DNA from: Bacteroidota bacterium
GTDB taxonomy: Bacteria; Bacteroidota; Bacteroidia; Flavobacteriales; Flavobacteriaceae
Direction of reading: 5' to 3'
NCBI GenBank assembly: GCA_023446155.1
Contig: JAEXIT010000005.1
Span: forward strand, 62,001 to 126,000
DNA length: 64,000 bases
The translations under genes and the position numbers were made by a program. Of the stretch, positions 40,172 to 49,137 are shown piece after piece (position 1 is the first letter of the stretch; the number at the start of each line of letters is the position of its first letter). The notes below the pieces were generated by a model. The model ran no database searches. It was not told the DNA's origin and was given only the letters and a program-made list of their open reading frames with translations.

Positions 40172-42922
40172 TTAAAACTGGTAGTTGATGTTAAGTCCCA
40201 GGTTCATCCCTTTGGTATAGGTTAACAAGGTAACGTCACCATTGTTATTTTCCTGCACACGTTCGATTTTAGGATTCAAAATGTTTTTAACAGTTAGTCC
40301 GAAACCTAAGTTTTTATTGATTTTCGATTTTACAATAAAATCTAAAGTTCCAACTGCTTTGTCTACCTGATCACCACGTAAATTCGTTCCTAATGCATAG
40401 ATACGATCCGAAAAATAGGAGTAGGCTAATGTTGTGGAAATGTTCGATTCTTTGTTGTTCCATTCTTTAAAGAACGATACATCTGCATTTAATAATAATG
40501 GAGAAGCTCCGGTAAAAGCACTTTTCGATTTTGTGAAGTCAACATTGTAGCGGGTCTCTTTGTCTACTTTCGAACCGTTTAAGTCCTGAGTTGTATACAT
40601 ATAAGAAGCGTTGATTCCGGCAGTTACTTTTTTGCTGTTGTTTTCGCCTGATTGGAAGATCAATTTGCGGAATTCAGCTTCTGCACCGGCAACATAACCG
40701 CGATCACCTGTGTTTACGAATGAAATATCATTTGTAGAGGAAGCGATTGTTACTTCGTTAATCGGGTTCAGGATATATTTTCCGAAAGCGGTAAAGGAAA
40801 TCAACTCCTCGCTTTTAGGGAACATTTCCCATTTCAGGTCTAAGTTGTAGTTGTCGGATGGATATAAATCCGGGTTACCTACTTTTACTTCGGTTACATC
40901 TTCGTAGATAAACAAAGCTCTTTCTTTAAACTGTGGTAATGTATAGGTTTTACTCATTCCCAAACGAAGGTTTTGTTTTTCGTTTAATTCATACTTCATG
41001 ATCAAGTTTGGAAGGAACGTTGTTTTTTTGAATTCATCTTTGTCTCCAACTGGATCCAACTGTGTTTTCCAATCCACTTTCTGAGAGATATATTCAGCGC
41101 GCAATCCTAAAACAGCTGTTAATTTAGTGTTGAATTTGTATTCGGTATTCAAATAACCACCGTGGATGATTTGTTCTCCGGTATATTTTTGTGGATCAAG
41201 GGCATTTGCAATTTCAGCATTTCCAACAAACGTACTGATTTCAAAATAACCATTGCTTAGGTTTTGCTGGTTGTAGAACAAATCCAGGTTTTCAGGATCT
41301 ACGATAGTAGTCGTGTACGGGCCAAACGTTTTAAAGTTGAATTGCGTTGCTTTGAAATCTCTGTTTTTAAAACGACCGTTGTAACCGGCAGTGAATTTCC
41401 CTTTGAAATCACCATCGTTGGTTTTGTTGAATTTATAGTCAACCGATGCGGTAGCAACTGTTTCGTATTCTTTTAAACGTTGGAAATAACGGTGATTGTC
41501 TGGTTTTGACTGACTAATGATGGTGTAGCCGTTATCGTTTTTTCGTAAGGTGTTGTACATCCTGTCCGGAGTATCACCAGTGATGTTGTTTTGTGCAACA
41601 CCCCAGTTGAATTTCGAACGATCACTAAGTGTGTGTTCGCCTAATAATTGGTTTACAAATAAGGTGTTTTTTACATATTCCGAACGACGGATTAATCCGT
41701 TTCCGGCATCGGCAAGGTCGGCGATATAACCGAAATACTCGTCTTTAACCTGACTGGATGTGTTGATGAACAACGAGTTAAAGCTTACTTTGTGATTGTT
41801 GTTGATTTTATAGCTTACGTTTACTAAACCGGTAGTATTGGTGTTGTATCCCATAGAGGAAAACGACTTGAAGTTTCTGTTGATCAAACTTCCATCACCG
41901 TTTACGCTACCTTTAGCGCTACCGTCGCGTTTTGACGTGTATTCGTTCCCGAAAGACCCGGTTGCGAAAATACTTAATTTACTCTCCGAACCGATGTCGA
42001 ACGATTTACCTCCTGAGATTCCGAAAGACCCGGCTACAGGAGTTTTTCCTTCAAATTGTAGTGTGTTGAAATCGTAAGTGGAGATCGTTTTAGGATTGGC
42101 AGGATTGCTGAACCCAAAACTGTTTGGTCCCTTTGGCAGACGGAAATTGTCTTCGGCCAAAGCATTTGTGTTGGCGTTAGAACCAATGTCCAGGCGTAAA
42201 AAACCTTTGCCCTTATAGTCTTTGGAAACGATATCAACGTTACCTCCGGCAAAGTCACCCGATGTTTTTCCGTTGTATACTTTGTCGATCGATACATATT
42301 CTACGATGTCGGTTGGGAAAATATCCAATCGGATGTTTTTCTTTTCCGGATCGTTCGATGGAATAGGTAGGCCGTTCATCGTAGTCGAATTATAACGGTC
42401 GCCTAAACCTCTCACGTAAATATTTCCGGTGCCTTCCTGTTTGGTAATACCGGTAGTTTTGGTAACCGCTGTGGCTACATCACTTACACCTTTACGGGAA
42501 AGCTCCTGTGCTCCGATGCTTTGTTTTATCTCAATAGCTTTTTTCTGTTCTACTAAAAGCGCACTTTCTTTCTGACGGTTGGTTTCGATTTTTAAAACCA
42601 CATCTTCCAGTTGTACACCAGCCGTACCAAGCGCTTTGTCAATTGTCTTCGTTTCGCCCGAAGCAATCTTAAAAGGAACCTCTACGGTTTGGTATCCTAA
42701 AAAGGCAATCATCAGAATGTGGTTTCCTTCCGGAACACTCAAACTAAATGTCCCCTTTTCGTCGGTATTTGCGCCAATTGTTGTACCTTTAATTGTTACG
42801 CTGGCAAAAGGAAGTGGCTCATTGTTCATCTCCTTGTCTGTTATCGTACCTTTAACTGTCCCTTTTTGAGCAAAGGCAAAGACGGTGAACAATAATGTTG
42901 TTAGTAATAACTTAAGTTTCAT
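40172..42922 (-). CDS. TonB-dependent outer-membrane receptor
   Basis: A 916-residue receptor: signal peptide (LLLTTLLFTVFAFAQ), a CarboxypepD_reg-like domain at about 20-100 (VKGTITDKEMNNEPLPFASV), a plug domain (GVSDVATAVTKTTGI, IYVRGLGDRYNSTTMNGLPIP, SGDFAGGNVDI) and a long beta-barrel ending in NYQF. TonB energises uptake of an unidentified ligand. It is divergent from a PhoB/PhoR-type pair; TTAACA motifs lie in the shared gap. Confidence 0.93.
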   Translation of the reverse strand: MKLKLLLTTLLFTVFAFAQKGTVKGTITDKEMNNEPLPFASVTIKGTTIGANTDEKGTFSLSVPEGNHILMIAFLGYQTVEVPFKIASGETKTIDKALGTAGVQLEDVVLKIETNRQKESALLVEQKKAIEIKQSIGAQELSRKGVSDVATAVTKTTGITKQEGTGNIYVRGLGDRYNSTTMNGLPIPSNDPEKKNIRLDIFPTDIVEYVSIDKVYNGKTSGDFAGGNVDIVSKDYKGKGFLRLDIGSNANTNALAEDNFRLPKGPNSFGFSNPANPKTISTYDFNTLQFEGKTPVAGSFGISGGKSFDIGSESKLSIFATGSFGNEYTSKRDGSAKGSVNGDGSLINRNFKSFSSMGYNTNTTGLVNVSYKINNNHKVSFNSLFINTSSQVKDEYFGYIADLADAGNGLIRRSEYVKNTLFVNQLLGEHTLSDRSKFNWGVAQNNITGDTPDRMYNTLRKNDNGYTIISQSKPDNHRYFQRLKEYETVATASVDYKFNKTNDGDFKGKFTAGYNGRFKNRDFKATQFNFKTFGPYTTTIVDPENLDLFYNQQNLSNGYFEISTFVGNAEIANALDPQKYTGEQIIHGGYLNTEYKFNTKLTAVLGLRAEYISQKVDWKTQLDPVGDKDEFKKTTFLPNLIMKYELNEKQNLRLGMSKTYTLPQFKERALFIYEDVTEVKVGNPDLYPSDNYNLDLKWEMFPKSEELISFTAFGKYILNPINEVTIASSTNDISFVNTGDRGYVAGAEAEFRKLIFQSGENNSKKVTAGINASYMYTTQDLNGSKVDKETRYNVDFTKSKSAFTGASPLLLNADVSFFKEWNNKESNISTTLAYSYFSDRIYALGTNLRGDQVDKAVGTLDFIVKSKINKNLGFGLTVKNILNPKIERVQENNNGDVTLLTYTKGMNLGLNINYQF

Positions 42923-43027
42923 TGTGTTGTTGTTTACGTGTTGTATTAAATTTTGCGCAAAGGAACCTTTTCGAAGTTAACCGGAAGTTAGTAACCTGTT
43001 ATCGTTTTGTTGGGAATGTATTACGAA

Positions 43028-43056
43028 ATCGTTAACAGATTAAATAATCGTTAACA
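43028..43056. promoter_or_regulatory. Direct repeat ATCGTTAACA in the divergent gap
   Basis: ATCGTTAACA occurs at 43028-43037 and again at 43047-43056, 19 bp apart, between the TonB receptor and the response-regulator gene. TTAACA repeats are the binding unit of PhoP in Bacillus, though there the spacing is about 11 bp between repeat starts. These are candidate sites for the OmpR/PhoB-type regulator encoded 63 bp downstream. Function is inferred from position and repetition. Confidence 0.45.
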
Positions 43057-43118
43057 CATATAATCGTTTTGTATTATCTTTACCTTTACAACCCGAAAAC
43101 ACACATAGAGTGTCCATT

Positions 43119-43802
43119 ATGAAGAAAAAAGACATTAAGATTTTATTGGTTGATGATGAGCAGGATATCCTCGAAATCGTAGGGTATAATCTATCACAGG
43201 AAGGTTATCAGATCGTAACGGCAAGCAATGGTAAAGAGGCCATTTTAAAGGCAAAAAAGGAAATGCCGCAACTGATCATTATGGATGTGATGATGCCCGA
43301 AATGGATGGGATGGAAGCTTGCGAAAACATTCGTAAAATCCCGGAACTGGCAAATGTGATCATCACATTTCTGACCGCAAGAAGTGAAGATTATTCACAA
43401 GTGGCAGGGTTCGATGCCGGAGCCGACGATTACATCGCCAAACCGATTAAACCGAAAGTTTTGGTGAGTAAGGTAAAAGCCTTATTGCGTCGCTTAAAAG
43501 AAGAAGAGCAACAAGGAGATGTATTGCGGGTGGGTGAAATTGAAATCAACCGCGAAGAATACAAAATCGTAAAAGAAGGGGAGGAAATTATCCTGCCGCG
43601 TAAAGAATTTGAATTGTTCTACTTATTGGCTTCCAAACCCGGAAAAGTATTTAAAAGAGAGGAAATTCTCGATAAAGTATGGGGTAACGAAGTTGTGGTT
43701 GGCGGACGAACCATCGATGTGCATATCCGTAAACTACGCGAAAAAATCGGAGACGATCTATTTAAAACCATCAAAGGAGTCGGCTACAAATTAGAAATAT
43801 AA
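43119..43802 (+). CDS. OmpR/PhoB-family response regulator
   Basis: A 227-residue regulator starting MKKKDIKILLVDDEQD (ATG at 43119; the GTG at 43110 is less likely). The receiver keeps Asp in LIIMDVMMPEMDGME and Lys in DYIAKPIKPK; the winged-helix DNA-binding domain has KEFELFYLLASKPGKVF and VWGNEVVVGGRTIDVHIRKLREK. The next gene's ATG directly follows the stop, so kinase and regulator are coupled. It resembles PhoB/PhoP-type regulators. Confidence 0.95.
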   Translation: MKKKDIKILLVDDEQDILEIVGYNLSQEGYQIVTASNGKEAILKAKKEMPQLIIMDVMMPEMDGMEACENIRKIPELANVIITFLTARSEDYSQVAGFDAGADDYIAKPIKPKVLVSKVKALLRRLKEEEQQGDVLRVGEIEINREEYKIVKEGEEIILPRKEFELFYLLASKPGKVFKREEILDKVWGNEVVVGGRTIDVHIRKLREKIGDDLFKTIKGVGYKLEI

Positions 43803-44846
43803 ATGTCCATAAGCTTTAAAAAATCATACAGATTTGCAGTTAAATCTGCGCTCTATATTACCCTTTTTTCCACCTTATTAATCGCAGGATTGACGTATTG
43901 GTTTTACGAGCTAAACTATAAATTCTGTATTGTTTTTGCTTTAGGCGTTTACTTTTTTTCCTTTTTCGTACTGCAATACCGCGTAGAACGCTTTATCTAC
44001 CGCCGGGTTAAAAAAATCTATGACGACGTGTCGTTGCTGGATTCGACCACACTCCGAAGTCAGCCGGTTACTACCGATATGGCAACCCTGATGAACGAGG
44101 TACAGAAATTCGCAAAAGACAAAAAAATAGAAATTGAAACGTTAAAAATTCGTGAGGAATACCGCCGGGAATTCCTGGGGAATGTTTCTCACGAATTAAA
44201 AACACCATTGTTCACCGTTCAGGGCTATCTGCTTACTTTGCTGGACGGGGCGATGAACGATAAAACCATCCGTAAAAAATACCTGCAACGCGCCGAAAAA
44301 GGAGTGGAACGATTGATTTATATCGTAAAAGATTTAGATATGATCACCAAACTTGAAACCGGTGATTTGAATCTGGAATTTACCGAATTCAATATTGTGG
44401 ATGTGATTCAGAATGTTCTGGATCTTTTGGAAATGCGTGCCGATCAGAAGAACATTATATTGATGTTCGATCGGAAATACAGCAAGCCGATAAAGGTTTT
44501 TGCCGATAAAGAACGAATTCAACAGGTCGTGACGAATCTGGTTGAAAACTCCATCAAATACGGAAAAGAAAACGGAACTACCGAAATCAGTATTGAAGAC
44601 CTGGTAAACAACAAAGTGATTGTGCGGGTAACCGACAATGGGGAGGGAATTCAAAAACAGTTTATTTCCCGATTATTCGAACGCTTTTTCCGGGTGGACA
44701 AAAGTGGTGCGCGCTCCGAAGGCGGATCCGGTTTGGGGCTGGCTATCGTGAAACACATCATCGAAGCGCACGACGAACGTATTTATGTGGAAAGTAAAAT
44801 CGGAGTAGGATCAGAGTTTTCCTTTACGCTCGAAAAGACAAAATAA
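43803..44846 (+). CDS. Sensor histidine kinase, PhoR-like
   Basis: A 347-residue kinase. Two N-terminal membrane helices (about 15-35 and 40-57) without a real periplasmic loop, then HisKA with the phospho-accepting H130 in FLGNVSHELKTPLF, and HATPase_c with NLVENSIKYG, DNGEGI and GGSGLGLAIVKH. It starts right at the regulator's stop codon. With almost no periplasmic sensing part, it likely senses through partners, as PhoR does. The last 36 bp overlap a convergent glycosyltransferase-like gene. Confidence 0.92.
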   Translation: MSISFKKSYRFAVKSALYITLFSTLLIAGLTYWFYELNYKFCIVFALGVYFFSFFVLQYRVERFIYRRVKKIYDDVSLLDSTTLRSQPVTTDMATLMNEVQKFAKDKKIEIETLKIREEYRREFLGNVSHELKTPLFTVQGYLLTLLDGAMNDKTIRKKYLQRAEKGVERLIYIVKDLDMITKLETGDLNLEFTEFNIVDVIQNVLDLLEMRADQKNIILMFDRKYSKPIKVFADKERIQQVVTNLVENSIKYGKENGTTEISIEDLVNNKVIVRVTDNGEGIQKQFISRLFERFFRVDKSGARSEGGSGLGLAIVKHIIEAHDERIYVESKIGVGSEFSFTLEKTK

Positions 44847-45887
44847 CTGACGCCAGGTGATTTCCTGAGTGATGTTTTTCAGGCCTTTATACAAATCTAC
44901 CTGATTCAAATCGCCTACTTTAAATTCGTCTTGTCTTGCATACGGAACCAATCCTTTTTTCTTCAATTTTTTGGCCAGGTATTCCTGTTCGTATTGACCT
45001 GGAGTTGGTATAAAAAAGGCTTTTTTACCCAAATGCGCCAAATCCATAATCGTAGTATATCCCGAACGGCTTAAAACCATTTTACTCTGGTTAAAGGCCA
45101 TTTCCAACTCTTCGGTATTCATAAAATTATAACAGGTGAAATTCAAACGTCGTGAGATGGTTTGCTCTTCTTCGATCACACCGCGGACAAAAAGAACTTT
45201 GCCTTCAAAATAGTTTAACTCCAGCTTTAATTTTTCTTCCAACAGCGTTCGTTGCGGTTCCGGTCCGGACAGGATGACCATCAGGTCGTATAATGGCTCA
45301 ACAGTCTTTTTGTGCAAACGACTCAACGGGCCGATGTATTTTACGTTCATTACCGGCGTTTCCGTATGCCCCAGTTTTCCGGAAAGATTTGGACTTCCGG
45401 CGATATCTGGTACCCAGCATTCTCTGTATTTTCGGATAAACTGATGGTGGATTTTGGTTGTAATCCAGGACGTATTACCGGTTAAAACATTCAATTGATG
45501 CGTAATAAAAACGGAAGGTACCTTTGAGGAAAAAACACCAAGACGGTTGTCGGAAATAATCCCGTCTATGGCTTCTTCCTGAATCCAACGTTCTACCATT
45601 TTCCGTTCGTCACGCATGGCGCGGTACATATTCGGAATCTGAGTGATCATTTTCCATTTAAAGTTGGCTCCGTTTTGAGCATACTGGATTTTATAGGAAG
45701 GAAGCTGAAGGGCTTGCAGATGCGGGAATTCTTTTTCCAAAAGCGACAACGCAACACCATCGGAAGCAATCACCGGCTGAAACCCGTGATTCTCCAAAGC
45801 TTCGATAATCGGGATGCAACGTGTGGCATGCCCGAGGCCCCAATTTAACGGGGCAACTAAAATTCTTTTTTTTCGTTCTTTATGCAT
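44811..45887 (-). CDS. GT28-like (MurG-type) glycosyltransferase
   Basis: A 358-residue cytoplasmic protein. N-terminal Rossmann-like lobe with RILVAPLNWGLGHATRCIPI, C-terminal lobe with SRSGYTTIMDLAHLGKKAFFIPTPGQYEQEYLA, the sugar-nucleotide motif arrangement of MurG/GT28 enzymes. A true murG lies elsewhere as far as the window shows; this is a paralogue of unknown acceptor. It converges with and overlaps the histidine kinase. Confidence 0.8.
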   Translation of the reverse strand: MHKERKKRILVAPLNWGLGHATRCIPIIEALENHGFQPVIASDGVALSLLEKEFPHLQALQLPSYKIQYAQNGANFKWKMITQIPNMYRAMRDERKMVERWIQEEAIDGIISDNRLGVFSSKVPSVFITHQLNVLTGNTSWITTKIHHQFIRKYRECWVPDIAGSPNLSGKLGHTETPVMNVKYIGPLSRLHKKTVEPLYDLMVILSGPEPQRTLLEEKLKLELNYFEGKVLFVRGVIEEEQTISRRLNFTCYNFMNTEELEMAFNQSKMVLSRSGYTTIMDLAHLGKKAFFIPTPGQYEQEYLAKKLKKKGLVPYARQDEFKVGDLNQVDLYKGLKNITQEITWRQLFCLFERKGKL

Positions 45888-46125
45888 TGTACTAAGTATT
45901 CCAAAAGTTTTTCATTTTACCCCGCGGGCAATCCAAAAGACACAAATCAACCCCTGAAATAACAGGTCTTTGTTAAAACCTGTGATGCATAACGGGAAGC
46001 GTAAACCGATCCGAATATCCGGATATAAATAAGATCGTTTTTGATAACTTATTTAATAACTGCAAAGTAAAACTATTTTAGTTCTTGGATATTTCCGTAA
46101 TTTTACCAAAATTTTAAGTTTAGTC
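45888..46125. other. Intergenic stretch with two small inverted repeats
   Basis: No ORF. ACAGGT and ACCTGT with a 10-base spacer (45971-45992), and ATCCG-AATATC-CGGAT further on. These could be parts of a transcript end and of a promoter region for trmB, but nothing decisive is visible. Confidence 0.35.
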
Positions 46126-46800
46126 GTGGGAAGTAAAAATAAATTAAAAAGATTTAAGGAGAACGAGACATTTGGGAACGTATTTCAGCCAACTCGGGAA
46201 GAGGTGGTGTCGAATACTTTTCCGTTTAAAGGCAAATGGAAACAGGAAGTTTTTAAAAATGATAATCCGTTGGTGTTGGAATTGGGATGTGGAAAAGGTG
46301 AATACTCTGTTGGATTGGCAACGCGTTACCCGGATAAAAATTTTATCGGGATCGATATAAAAGGGGCACGGTTTTGGAGAGGTGCAAAAACAGCCGTAGA
46401 AAACGGATTGTCGAATGTTGCTTTTATACGAACGCAGATTGAATTGTTGGAATATGTATTTGCAGAAGCCGAAGTGGATGAAATCTGGATTACATTCCCG
46501 GATCCGCAAATCAAATACAAGCGTACAAAACATCGTATGACAAACTCGGAATTCCTACAACGTTATAAAAAAATCCTGAAAAAAGGCGGGATTATGAACC
46601 TGAAAACCGATAGCGAATTTATGCACGGTTATACGCTGGGATTATTACACGGCGAAGGTCACGAGGTGTTGTATGCCAACCATAATGTTTATAAAAACGA
46701 AGGCGCACCCGAAGTGGTAACTGCCATTCAGACGTTTTACGAACAACAATATTTAGAACAAAACAAAGCGATAACCTATATCCAATTCAAAATAAAATAG
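46126..46800 (+). CDS. trmB: tRNA (guanine-N7)-methyltransferase
   Basis: A 224-residue SAM-dependent enzyme methylating G46 of tRNAs. SAM-binding motif VLELGCGKGEYSVGLA, the family motif FIGIDIKGARFWRGAK, and DEIWITFPDPQIKYKRTKHRMTN. Starts with GTG. The next ATG follows the stop directly. Confidence 0.95.
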   Translation: MGSKNKLKRFKENETFGNVFQPTREEVVSNTFPFKGKWKQEVFKNDNPLVLELGCGKGEYSVGLATRYPDKNFIGIDIKGARFWRGAKTAVENGLSNVAFIRTQIELLEYVFAEAEVDEIWITFPDPQIKYKRTKHRMTNSEFLQRYKKILKKGGIMNLKTDSEFMHGYTLGLLHGEGHEVLYANHNVYKNEGAPEVVTAIQTFYEQQYLEQNKAITYIQFKIK

Positions 46801-47439
46801 ATGAATTATTTCATGCCCCTCATACTTGGTTTTACAGTGGCTTCGATTGGGATCACACCACCCGGTCTGCTCAATATGACCGCTGCAAAACTAAGTGTGC
46901 GGGATGGCAGAAATAAGGCACTGATGTTTGCGTTGGGAGCTACATTTACCGTGCTTTTTCAGACCTATCTGGCGGTATTGTTTGCTAAATTTATCGACCG
47001 AAATCCGGAGATTATCAACCTGCTACAGGAAATAGGTCTTGGGATTTTTGTGTTGTTAACGCTTTACTTTTTTACGATTGCCAACAAACCAAAGAAGCCC
47101 AAAGAGGAGCTTAAAATGAAAAGCAAAACCAGCCGTTTCTTTCTGGGAATGCTACTGTCGGCACTCAATCTTTTTCCGATTCCGTATTATGTTTTTATAA
47201 GTGTATGGCTATCGCGAAACGGATATTTCTTTTTTAATCAATCCTATATTTCCCTGTTTGTACTGGGCGCAGTCATCGGATCGTTTCTGGTGTTTTACCT
47301 CTATATTCTGTTTTTTAAGAAAAAAGAAGGTGGAAAACCCTCTTTCCTGATCAACAATATCAATTATATTATCGGATCCATCACCGGACTGGTTTCTATT
47401 GTTACCCTAATTAAACTGATCAATAATCATTTGGGATAA
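46801..47439 (+). CDS. LysE-family amino-acid exporter
   Basis: A 212-residue inner-membrane protein with six predicted helices and the LysE-like start ASIGITPPGLLNMTAAK. Probably exports an amino acid or related compound. Its start touches the trmB stop and its stop overlaps the ATL gene's start (TAATG), so the three form an operon. Confidence 0.85.
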   Translation: MNYFMPLILGFTVASIGITPPGLLNMTAAKLSVRDGRNKALMFALGATFTVLFQTYLAVLFAKFIDRNPEIINLLQEIGLGIFVLLTLYFFTIANKPKKPKEELKMKSKTSRFFLGMLLSALNLFPIPYYVFISVWLSRNGYFFFNQSYISLFVLGAVIGSFLVFYLYILFFKKKEGGKPSFLINNINYIIGSITGLVSIVTLIKLINNHLG

Positions 47440-47771
47440 TGAAAGCCGAAAACGAAAATTTTTTCGAACGGGTCTACGAAGTGGTACGGCAAATTCCGTA
47501 CGGACAGGTAACTTCCTATGGTGCCATTGCCAAAGCATTGGGCGCAGCGCGTTCGGCACGTATGGTAGGCTGGGCGATGAATGCCGCACACGGAAAAGAG
47601 GATGTTCCGGCACATCGCGTGGTAAATCGCGTAGGAATGCTCACCGGGAAACACCATTTCGATGGAACCAATCTGATGCAACAGCTACTCGAAAGCGAAG
47701 GTGTTAAGGTGAAAAACAACCAGGTGGTACAGTTCGAAAAATTATTCTGGAAACCGGAGGTGCAGTTGTAG
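47439..47771 (+). CDS. Alkyltransferase-like (ATL) DNA repair protein
   Basis: A 110-residue member of the MGMT C-terminal domain family: FERVYEVVRQIPYGQVTSYGAIA and ARMVGWAMNAA form the DNA-binding helix-turn-helix. The active-site position reads PAHRVV, so the alkyl-accepting Cys of the PCHR motif is replaced by Ala. It would bind O6-alkylguanine and flag it for nucleotide excision repair rather than remove the alkyl group. The gene is coupled to the LysE gene by overlapping TAATG. Confidence 0.9.
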   Translation: MKAENENFFERVYEVVRQIPYGQVTSYGAIAKALGAARSARMVGWAMNAAHGKEDVPAHRVVNRVGMLTGKHHFDGTNLMQQLLESEGVKVKNNQVVQFEKLFWKPEVQL

Positions 47772-47777
47772 CAGGAC

Positions 47778-49127
47778 TTAATTTTTACCTTCCATCAGAC
47801 TGATAACAAACGTTGTATGCGCACTGTCGCGTTGGTAATTCAGATAACCACCATGCGCCTCAATTATATTTTTGGATAAGGTTAAACCGATACCGGCGCC
47901 TTCTTTCCGGGTGGTAAAAAACGGAAGGAAGATCTTATCCTGGATTTCTTTTTCAATACCGGCACCACTATCGGAAATCACGATAAACAATCGGTTATCG
48001 GCCACCGATGCAGCTAGTTTAATGACTTTGGAATCCGTCGCATCTCCCGTCAGTGCATACATGCTATTGGTCAGTAGGTTTAGGATAACCTGTTCCAATT
48101 GCTTGGGGTCGACATACAACCAGCGGTCAAAATCAATGGTGTTGTGTACGCTGATACCATGGGTTTTAAACAATGGCAGCATGGTGTTAATACACGATTG
48201 TACAAGCGACTGTAAGGCGGTTTTTTCCTTTTGTGGCGAAGGCAACATCGCCAGTTTCCGATAATTATCGACAAAGAATTGAAGATGATCACTTCGGTTG
48301 ATAATCGTCGACAGGCTCAACCGGATATCGTCCAGGTCTTCGGCACTTAAATCCTCCTGATCGACAATTTCCTGTAAGTTTTGTGAAAGCGACCGAATCG
48401 GTGTCAGCGAGTTTAATAATTCATGTGAGATCACTTTCATCAGGTTGATCCAAGCTTCTTTTTCTTTTTTCTCGATCACCTTCTGAATGGAATCCAGAAA
48501 AATAATATAATATTCGGTATTGTAACTCTTACTTAAAGAGGCCTGTAAACGGAAGGTCTGAAATTCCGCATCGGCATTGGCCCGAATCTGAACGGATGTT
48601 TTGACTTCCTGAAAATCGAATTGTTCGATAGCCGAACAAAACGATGGAAGTTGTTTTTTCAGATAATGCCATTTGGAAACCTTCGGTACCGTAAACTGAT
48701 TTGAAAAATAATCGTTCATCAAAAAAATGCCCCATTCCGTATCCCTTTTTTCGAGGATTAAAACACCACTTTCGATATTGTTTAAGATCGTCCGATACAC
48801 GAGTTCCTTCGAAGTCTGCTCGTTTCCCCGTTCTTTTAGTGTTTGGTAAAGCTGGTACAATTTGTTGTAATTCCCGGTTTTATAGGCATCGGAATAACTG
48901 GCCGAAAAATCCTGTTGTAAAATAGCGGTGATGGTTTTATCGTAAAATAAAAAAGCATTTCGGATAAAATAATACATTTCCAGCGTGAGTAGGATTCCAA
49001 AAAAAACGAAACCAAATAAGGTATAGTAAAGTTGTTTTTGATACAATACGATACAACTTCCGAGAAGTACCAACAGTAGTAGGAACCGGATAAAAAAGGC
49101 ATTGTATAGTCTCCAGGATTTTGTCAT
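47778..49127 (-). CDS. Sensor histidine kinase, NtrB-like
   Basis: A 449-residue membrane kinase: two hydrophobic segments near the N-terminus (11-30 and 35-58), a PAS-like middle (about 105-215), then HisKA with H235 in KVISHELLNSLTPI, and HATPase_c with NLLTNSMYAL, DSGAGIEKEI and GAGIGLTLSKNI. The gene lies 10 bp behind the NtrC-type regulator and is surely cotranscribed; this is a membrane-bound regulator pair. The sensed signal is probably the substrate or stress handled by the divergent efflux operon (inference). Confidence 0.9.
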   Translation of the reverse strand: MTKSWRLYNAFFIRFLLLLVLLGSCIVLYQKQLYYTLFGFVFFGILLTLEMYYFIRNAFLFYDKTITAILQQDFSASYSDAYKTGNYNKLYQLYQTLKERGNEQTSKELVYRTILNNIESGVLILEKRDTEWGIFLMNDYFSNQFTVPKVSKWHYLKKQLPSFCSAIEQFDFQEVKTSVQIRANADAEFQTFRLQASLSKSYNTEYYIIFLDSIQKVIEKKEKEAWINLMKVISHELLNSLTPIRSLSQNLQEIVDQEDLSAEDLDDIRLSLSTIINRSDHLQFFVDNYRKLAMLPSPQKEKTALQSLVQSCINTMLPLFKTHGISVHNTIDFDRWLYVDPKQLEQVILNLLTNSMYALTGDATDSKVIKLAASVADNRLFIVISDSGAGIEKEIQDKIFLPFFTTRKEGAGIGLTLSKNIIEAHGGYLNYQRDSAHTTFVISLMEGKN

Positions 49128-49137
49128 AAAAGCGGAT

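Noticed and set aside
43110..43118. GTG start of the PhoB-type regulator
   Set aside because: It adds only MSI before the ATG that gives the usual MKKKDIKILLVDDE start.
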